From Candidatus Hydrogenedentota bacterium (GTDB lineage: Bacteria; Hydrogenedentota; Hydrogenedentia; Hydrogenedentales; SCBR16-9): a DNA stretch of 10,822 nucleotides. The stretch lies in the NCBI GenBank assembly GCA_007116095.1, contig SKJD01000244.1, positions 1 through 10,822 of the forward strand, given 5' to 3'. Of the stretch, positions 6,785-10,822 are shown one piece after another. Numbering within the stretch: position 1 is the stretch's first letter; each line of letters opens with the position of its first letter. Position numbers and translations under genes: made by a program. Below the pieces are notes generated by a model. The model was given only the letters and a program-made list of their open reading frames with translations. It was not told the DNA's origin and made no database searches.

Positions 6785-6811
6785 ATGTGGAGTAGCGAAC
6801 TTCAGTTCGCG
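6785..6811. repeat. GGAGT-type hairpin element, copy at 6785
   Basis: GCGAAC (6795-6800) pairs with GTTCGC (6805-6810) around loop TTCA. With the leading ATGTGGAGTA it matches the element at 404-430 in length and at 20 of 27 bases. Two stem pairs are swapped as complete pairs between the copies. Confidence 0.6.
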
Positions 6812-6812
6812 T

Positions 6813-6834
6813 CCTTTGTGCAGATGCACAAAGG
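6813..6834. repeat. Perfect 9-bp inverted repeat
   Basis: CCTTTGTGC (6813-6821) and GCACAAAGG (6826-6834) form a perfect stem with loop AGAT. It lies between two other hairpins in the same intergenic gap. No U-run follows, so it is not a typical terminator. Confidence 0.65.
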
Positions 6835-6886
6835 TAGGGGCGGGCCCCCGTGCCCGCCCTGGGCGCCCACAGGGGGGCGCCCCTAC
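6834..6886. repeat. Large GC-rich palindromic repeat
   Basis: GTAGGGGCG (6834-6842) pairs perfectly with CGCCCCTAC (6878-6886). Inside, CCCCC (6845-6849) can pair with the G-run at 6872-6877, and GTG (6850-6852) with CAC (6868-6870). AAAAA follows on the plus strand, so it is not a plus-strand terminator. I recall closely similar GTAGGGGCG... palindromes as intergenic repeats in several bacterial phyla, but this is from memory. Confidence 0.6.
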
Positions 6887-6944
6887 AAAAACCGTCATCC
6901 CTGCGAAGTCGTTTGTTGATTGCGTGTAATGGGAGGCTGCTTAG

Positions 6945-8282
6945 ATGAAAACGCGACGTAAAATATACGCCATGATCCTTCTCCTCTGCGTCATCGCATC
7001 GCCGGCGCTGGCCGCCACCTTGCATGTCGGGCCGGGGCAGGACTATGACCGGATTGAGGCGGCGCTGGCGGCGGCGGGGCCCGGCGATCGCATTCTGGTG
7101 CATCCCAAGCCGGAGAACGCGCCGTATGAGGGTGTGGCGTTGTATATCACCCAGCCGGAAATTCACATCCAGGCGGTCGGGTCCCCGGATGCGCATATTC
7201 CCCTGAGCGGCGCGGGTTTTGTCTACAGTGGACGCGGCAGTACGCCCCGCGCCATTGTACAGTTCAACCGGGGCGCGGACGGTGGGGTGCTGGAAGGCTT
7301 TGCGCTCTACGGCGCCCACAATGAAAGCCACAACGGCGCAGGCGTGCGCATCAACCAGGCGAACGACGTCACCATCCGGAACTGCTACATTCATGGCAAT
7401 GACATGGGCATCATGTCCAATGGCGACGGCACGCCGGACACCGCACGCAACCAGCGTATCGTGGACTGCCTGATATACGAGAACGGTAGCCACGAGGACC
7501 CCGGCTTCAACCACAATCTGTACCTGGGCGGAGACAGCGTTACGGTGCAGGGCTGCGAGATTCACAGCAGCCTGACAGGGCACAACATCAAGAGCCGGGC
7601 CCACCGCACGGAGGTAATCGCCTGTTATATCCACAACTCCGCGAACCGGGAGCTCGATCTGGTCGATGGCGCGGGGGACACCACCCGGCCGGGAAGCGAT
7701 GCCTGGTTGGTGGGGAATGTGGTTGTGAAATCGCCCAGCGGCTCCGGCAACCGCGGGGTCATCCACTTTGGCCAGGATGGCGGTCACAATCACATCGGCA
7801 CGATCTACCTGGTCCACAATACCATCGTGACCCCCTACATCTCGCCGGTGATTCTGTTGTCGGCGCCCGGGGCGCGTACCGCCCTGTACAACAATATCGT
7901 GTGGGACGCAGGCCGTCCGCAGGCGAACCAGGTCTTGGTGCAGCATAGCCTGGGCGCCGACCCGGAGACGGTCCTGCGTGGTGCGGGGAACTGGCTGGCG
8001 CAGGGTTTTGCTGCGGGGTTGCGGGATACGGCCATGCTGGAAAACAGCCACTTCGGCAAGCGGGGCGAAGTGCTGCCCTTTGTCGGTGCGGAAGCGGGAG
8101 ATTACCGACTGGACGCACCATATTCGACGCTTGCGGGACAGGGAAGCGCCTTGCCGGAATCGCTCCGGGACGCCCTGCAGGATGTGCTGGGGGAGAATCT
8201 GCTATCGTTTACGCATCCGGTGGGTTCGAGCGCGCGGCCGGAGCGCCAGCCGCCGGATATCGGCGCGTATGCCGCGCCTTGA
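6945..8282 (+). CDS. Secreted right-handed parallel beta-helix protein
   Basis: This 445-residue protein has a Sec signal peptide (1-23, ending ALA before ATLHVGPG). The opening QDYDRIEAALAAAGPGDRIL is typical of parallel beta-helix proteins that start with a capping strand and then stack coils. Repeating V-x-I-x-N/G-C-x-I-H rungs follow from about 110 to 330 (VTIRNCYIHGND, QRIVDCLIYENG, VTVQGCEIHSSL, TEVIACYIHNSA, IYLVHNTIV). GHNIKSRAH is at 212-220, and the ending DIGAY is common in polysaccharide-lyase-like helices. Relatives include lyases and surface or glycan-binding proteins. I cannot identify a catalytic Lys/Arg/Asp set, so activity is open. GGGAGG lies 8 nt before the ATG. The gene is separated from the DUF1080 gene by 234 bp of hairpins, and from the hydrolase gene by only 30 bp, so it is cotranscribed with the latter. 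I see no convincing separate promoter. Confidence 0.85.
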   Translation: MKTRRKIYAMILLLCVIASPALAATLHVGPGQDYDRIEAALAAAGPGDRILVHPKPENAPYEGVALYITQPEIHIQAVGSPDAHIPLSGAGFVYSGRGSTPRAIVQFNRGADGGVLEGFALYGAHNESHNGAGVRINQANDVTIRNCYIHGNDMGIMSNGDGTPDTARNQRIVDCLIYENGSHEDPGFNHNLYLGGDSVTVQGCEIHSSLTGHNIKSRAHRTEVIACYIHNSANRELDLVDGAGDTTRPGSDAWLVGNVVVKSPSGSGNRGVIHFGQDGGHNHIGTIYLVHNTIVTPYISPVILLSAPGARTALYNNIVWDAGRPQANQVLVQHSLGADPETVLRGAGNWLAQGFAAGLRDTAMLENSHFGKRGEVLPFVGAEAGDYRLDAPYSTLAGQGSALPESLRDALQDVLGENLLSFTHPVGSSARPERQPPDIGAYAAP

Positions 8283-8312
8283 CGACTAAACAGGCATTTT
8301 ACGGAAAGGACC

Positions 8313-9224
8313 ATGGCAACCATGAAACACAACATACTCCTCTTTGGCATGCTGTGCCTTGGGGGACTTTTGGGGGCTACGAGTAGCATGGCGGAAGACA
8401 ATGACAACTACAATTTTGCGGATACCCAGACCGACACGATTGCGGCCTTTCAGAAAGCGCATGTCGCGGAGCTGGTGTCGCAGGTGACGGTGGAGCGCGA
8501 TATTGTGTTTGCGGAAACGCCGGAGAAGACCCTGCTGCTGGACGTCTACCCGCCGCCCAATCGGGGTGAAGGCCCGTTGCCCGCGATTGTCTGGATTCAT
8601 GGCGGGGGCCTGCGCGGGTTGGACAAGGACTATGATGTCATCCGCTGGTGCGCGGCCCATACCGCCCTGCAAGGCTATGTAGCCGTCTCCATCGACTACC
8701 GCCTGGTAACCGAAGCGCCGCTGCCCGCCGCCATCGAGGACTGTAAGACGGCGGTCCGTTTCATACGCCACCATGCCGAAGAGTACGGCATCGATCCCGA
8801 ACGCATTGCCGTGGCGGGAGAATCTTCCGGGGGCTACCTGGCTTCCTTTGTGACATTTACCAGCGGTACGGAGCACTTCCAGACCGAGGACTGGGCCGAT
8901 GCCTCCGATGCGGTCAATTGCGGCGTGCTGTGGTATCCCCATACCGACCGTGGCGAGTTCATCGATCCGGTGGACTATATCACCTCCGAAGCGCCCCCGG
9001 CCTTGTTGATCCATGGCGACTACGACAGCATCGTGCCGCTGGAGGAGTCCTTCAAGATACTGAATCGCTGCGTGGAGCACGCCGTGCCCGCCAGCCTCTA
9101 CATTATCGCCAATGCCGATCACGGTTTTTACGACCGCAACGCCGATGCCGCCGCCTACCGCCGCCACATGGAAGAGGCCCTGCGCGTCAGCGTGGAGTTT
9201 GTGAAGGCGCGCTTCGGGGAATAA
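8313..9224 (+). CDS. Secreted alpha/beta hydrolase (carboxylesterase, BD-FAE/HSL-like)
   Basis: This protein of 303 residues (300 if it starts at the second ATG, 8322) is a probable periplasmic or secreted esterase. The signal peptide ends SMA before EDND. The oxyanion-hole motif HGGG is at 96-99 and the nucleophile elbow GESSG at 169-173 with Ser171. The acid is probably Asp238 in HGDYDSIVP and the base His270 in NADHGF, so the triad is complete and activity is likely. Members of this group remove acetyl, feruloyl or other ester groups from polysaccharides or small molecules; the substrate is unknown. AAGGA (8306-8310) is only 2 nt from the first ATG and 11 nt from the second. The second start also gives the more typical MKHN signal, so I lean towards 8322. 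It is the last gene of the plus-strand group and converges on the DUF1015 gene. Confidence 0.9.
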   Translation: MATMKHNILLFGMLCLGGLLGATSSMAEDNDNYNFADTQTDTIAAFQKAHVAELVSQVTVERDIVFAETPEKTLLLDVYPPPNRGEGPLPAIVWIHGGGLRGLDKDYDVIRWCAAHTALQGYVAVSIDYRLVTEAPLPAAIEDCKTAVRFIRHHAEEYGIDPERIAVAGESSGGYLASFVTFTSGTEHFQTEDWADASDAVNCGVLWYPHTDRGEFIDPVDYITSEAPPALLIHGDYDSIVPLEESFKILNRCVEHAVPASLYIIANADHGFYDRNADAAAYRRHMEEALRVSVEFVKARFGE

Positions 9225-9238
9225 AAGGGAAAGCCCTG

Positions 9239-9274
9239 GTCCACACCGTCCACACTGTCCACGCTGTCCACAAA
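9239..9274. repeat. Four tandem 9-bp GTCCAC repeats
   Basis: GTCCAC followed by three variable bases occurs four times in register (9239, 9248, 9257, 9266), just downstream of the hydrolase stop codon. The period equals that of the CACGGAA array at 324-348, though the unit differs. The repeat happens to read as Val-His-Thr units in one frame, but that frame is not a gene. There are no spacers, so it is not CRISPR. Confidence 0.75.
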
Positions 9275-9282
9275 ACTGCTCC

Positions 9283-9337
9283 AAAAAACGCCCCCGGGCA
9301 GTTGGCTTTGTGCCGGACTGCGCGGGGGCGTGGTATT
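9283..9337. terminator. Bidirectional terminator between convergent genes
   Basis: CGCCCCCG (9289-9296) pairs with CGGGGGCG (9323-9330). After one G/G mismatch GCAGT (9298-9302) pairs with ACTGC (9317-9321) around a 14-nt loop. Six A's (9283-9288) flank the left side, so the minus strand reads stem then TTTTTT, a strong intrinsic terminator for the DUF1015 gene. On the plus strand TGGTATTTTG follows, a weaker tail for the hydrolase operon. Confidence 0.8.
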
Positions 9338-9360
9338 TTGTTGCTGGGGGTGGGAGGCGC

Positions 9361-10620
9361 TTAGTCGAAGGCGTAGAAGACGCCGCCGGTGGGGAGTTTC
9401 GGGAAGAAGTAGGTCGACTTCTGCGGCATGGGCTCGCCGGCGTCGGCACAGGCGCGAATCTGTTCGGCGCGGGTGGCTTGCAGGATGAAAGCCAGGTCAC
9501 AGTCGCCGCTGCGTACGCATGCCATGGCCTGGTCGACGTTCTTCTCGTAACGGTGCACGGCGCTCTCCGACAAGCCGATGATGCGTTCCAGGATGCCCCG
9601 GTGCAGGACGGCCACGTCCAGGTCGCGCCAGGCCGCCGCCCGGTCGTCGCCCAGCAGTGCCGTGCGGTCGATGTCTTTCAGAGCAAGGAGGTAGTCGCCC
9701 TTGCCGTGGATGGCGACGCCCATGCTACAGCGCTGACCGTTGGCCTGGGCCACACGCTCGGGTAGGCCGTCCGCGACGGGAGTGACGTCGAACCAGGTTT
9801 GCAGGGACTGCACGAATTCATCGGCATTGAATTCATCGGGGGCGTCCACGAGTCGGTGTGGGGGATAGATGCTGAGGCCGTCATCTTCGAAGGCCACAAA
9901 GCCCATAAGGCAGTAGTTCCAGAGGCTGTTTTCGTCGCCCTGGCCTTCGGCGCGCATCTGGTCCCGATGGGCGCAGGCAGTCTTGAAGCGGTGGTGGCCG
10001 TCGGCGATATAGAGGGTCTGGGGTTCGATGAACGCCGCTACGGCCGGGTCCTCATCCACGCGCCAGAGTTCCTGGGTGACGCCGTCGATGGTATTGGCCG
10101 TGATGTCCGCTGGCCGGCGGTCCATCTGGCCGAGGAAGTCTTTCAGCGCCTGCTCGCGGTCGGAATAGAGCACGAACACCGCGCCGAAGTTGGCCTTTGC
10201 GGCTGCCGTCAACAGTAGGCGGTCTTCCACGGGCTTGTCGAAGGTGCGCTCATGGCCCAAAATCTTGTTGTCATCTGCTTCCGGCAGGCGTGTGACGGCG
10301 AAAAAGCCACTGCGCACCCGGGCATTGCCGTCAAGGTCGGTGAAATGCTGGCGCAGCAGGTAGTAGGAAGGTTTGTCGTCTTGCACCAGGGCGTCTTCCT
10401 CGCGCCAGGCCTTCAAGTTGTCGCGGGCGACCTCATAGCGGGACTTGCCGTCTTTTTCCTCGGGCAGAATCAGGTGCACCATGCTGTGCGGGTCCTGATC
10501 GGCCAGCCGTTGGCGCTCGTCTGGAGAAATCACGTCGTAAGGCGGCGTAATAGCGTGGTCCAGGTTGCTGAGTTTATCTGTGTTAAAGTGCAGGCCATGA
10601 AAGCCTTTGATTTCTGGCAT
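9361..10620 (-). CDS. DUF1015 family protein
   Basis: This 419-residue soluble protein matches the DUF1015 (PF06245/COG4198) family along its full length. Recognisable blocks are ITPPYDVISP (24-33), HERTFDKPVEDRLLL (123-137), ADGHHRFKTA (206-215) and the C-terminal YFFPKLPTGG (404-413). The role of the family is not established to my knowledge. The DGHHR block resembles the motif of ParB/sulfiredoxin-fold enzymes such as archaeal free-serine kinase SerK, which hints at nucleotide-dependent chemistry, but this is inference from one short motif. GGAGA lies about 10-11 nt before the ATG. The gene stands alone: it converges on the hydrolase gene and I see no clear promoter upstream. No serine-biosynthesis gene is in the window to support a metabolic link. 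Confidence 0.9.
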   Translation of the reverse strand: MPEIKGFHGLHFNTDKLSNLDHAITPPYDVISPDERQRLADQDPHSMVHLILPEEKDGKSRYEVARDNLKAWREEDALVQDDKPSYYLLRQHFTDLDGNARVRSGFFAVTRLPEADDNKILGHERTFDKPVEDRLLLTAAAKANFGAVFVLYSDREQALKDFLGQMDRRPADITANTIDGVTQELWRVDEDPAVAAFIEPQTLYIADGHHRFKTACAHRDQMRAEGQGDENSLWNYCLMGFVAFEDDGLSIYPPHRLVDAPDEFNADEFVQSLQTWFDVTPVADGLPERVAQANGQRCSMGVAIHGKGDYLLALKDIDRTALLGDDRAAAWRDLDVAVLHRGILERIIGLSESAVHRYEKNVDQAMACVRSGDCDLAFILQATRAEQIRACADAGEPMPQKSTYFFPKLPTGGVFYAFD

Positions 10621-10822
10621 GGAATCGGGTTCTCCGTTGCGGTCCCGAACGCGCCATGCATGGCAGGGGCGTAGTCAGGACGGGGTTGGGTTTGGATTAG
10701 GCGCTTGGTGACGATACAGCGCTTCACCGCATGGGCGAAGCCGGGAAGTATTGTGCTACAAAAATCGTTACAAATGTAATATTTTTCGTGGGGAATGATA
10801 TATTTTAACGTACTCAACAGGG
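10621..10822. other. Upstream region of the DUF1015 gene
   Basis: No gene is supported in these 202 bases. A 12-bp perfect palindrome GCCATGCATGGC is at 10653-10664. AT content rises sharply after 10740, where an imperfect dyad lies (10760-10786). I could not find a convincing -35/-10 pair for the DUF1015 gene. On the plus strand TTGTGC (10751-10756) and TGTAAT (10775-10780) are 18 nt apart and could drive a gene beyond the window. Confidence 0.4.
10760..10786. promoter_or_regulatory. AT-rich dyad, possible operator
   Basis: TTACA and TGTAA flank AA in a perfect 12-bp dyad (10768-10779). The outer AAAAAT (10760-10765) and ATTTTT (10781-10786) extend the symmetry with a 2-versus-1 base bulge. 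It overlaps a weak plus-strand promoter and lies about 140 bp upstream of the DUF1015 start, so a regulator-binding site is plausible. No regulator gene is visible to pair it with. Confidence 0.35.

Noticed and set aside
6921..6930. TGTAAT as a -10 box for the beta-helix gene
   Set aside because: Transcription from it would start within or after the ribosome binding site at 6931-6936, and no -35 is present at the right spacing.
6747..8051. Long minus-strand frame opposite the beta-helix gene
   Set aside because: No family resemblance and fully antisense to a well-supported gene with signal peptide and helix rungs.
9239..9274. CRISPR array
   Set aside because: The units are 9 bp with no spacers, and no cas gene is in the window.
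9215..9300. Repetitive Val-His-Thr peptide
   Set aside because: It comes from reading the non-coding GTCCAC repeats in a frame that begins antiparallel to nothing known and has no start signal; it is a by-product of the tandem repeat.
8286..9500. Long minus-strand frame opposite the hydrolase gene
   Set aside because: It crosses the convergent terminator and the end of the DUF1015 gene, and is antisense to a gene with a complete catalytic triad.
10530..10817. Small minus-strand frame upstream of and overlapping the DUF1015 gene
   Set aside because: It overlaps the DUF1015 start in another frame, has no recognisable domain and spans the AT-rich dyad.

Overview
The window looks like a piece of a high-GC bacterial chromosome from an uncultured or little-studied lineage. 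Candidatus Hydrogenedentota or a nearby PVC/Planctomycetes-like group is my best guess. The clues are a secreted double DUF1080 (3-keto-disaccharide hydrolase family) protein, a secreted parallel beta-helix protein, a secreted esterase, a valyl-tRNA synthetase of the 'type 2' (actinobacterial/archaeal/Rickettsia-like) form, and intergenic regions full of small hairpins and 9-bp-period tandem repeats. The assignment is inferred from gene content only. I see no rRNA, tRNA, CRISPR array, transposase, integrase or phage gene.

Layout. Positions 1-767 hold no convincing gene: there is a minus-strand terminator near the left edge, then short tandem repeats and palindromes. A minus-strand block follows, read from high to low coordinate: an M50/site-2-protease-like membrane peptidase (5134-4421), valS (4174-1520) with its own promoter and a leader of about 200 nt, and a left-handed beta-helix (hexapeptide) acyltransferase (1391-768). 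A 352-bp divergent intergenic region separates this block from three plus-strand genes: the double DUF1080 protein (5487-6710), a right-handed beta-helix protein (6945-8282) and an alpha/beta hydrolase (8313-9224). All three carry signal peptides. The last two are 30 bp apart and surely cotranscribed. The first is followed by a terminator-like hairpin and a cluster of further palindromes. A minus-strand DUF1015 gene (10620-9361) converges on the hydrolase gene, and a strong bidirectional terminator lies between them. The right edge is non-coding, with an AT-rich dyad.

How the genes may work together. The minus block is housekeeping (translation, membrane proteolysis) plus one acetyltransferase of unknown acceptor. 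The plus-strand trio is best read as an export-targeted carbohydrate module: a DUF1080 glycan-binding or keto-glycoside-cleaving protein, a beta-helix protein that may bind or cleave polysaccharide, and an esterase that could remove ester groups. The joint role is inference. The most unusual non-coding signal is a family of small GGAGT-type hairpins, present near position 408 and in three copies between 6720 and 6811, whose stems differ by compensatory base changes.
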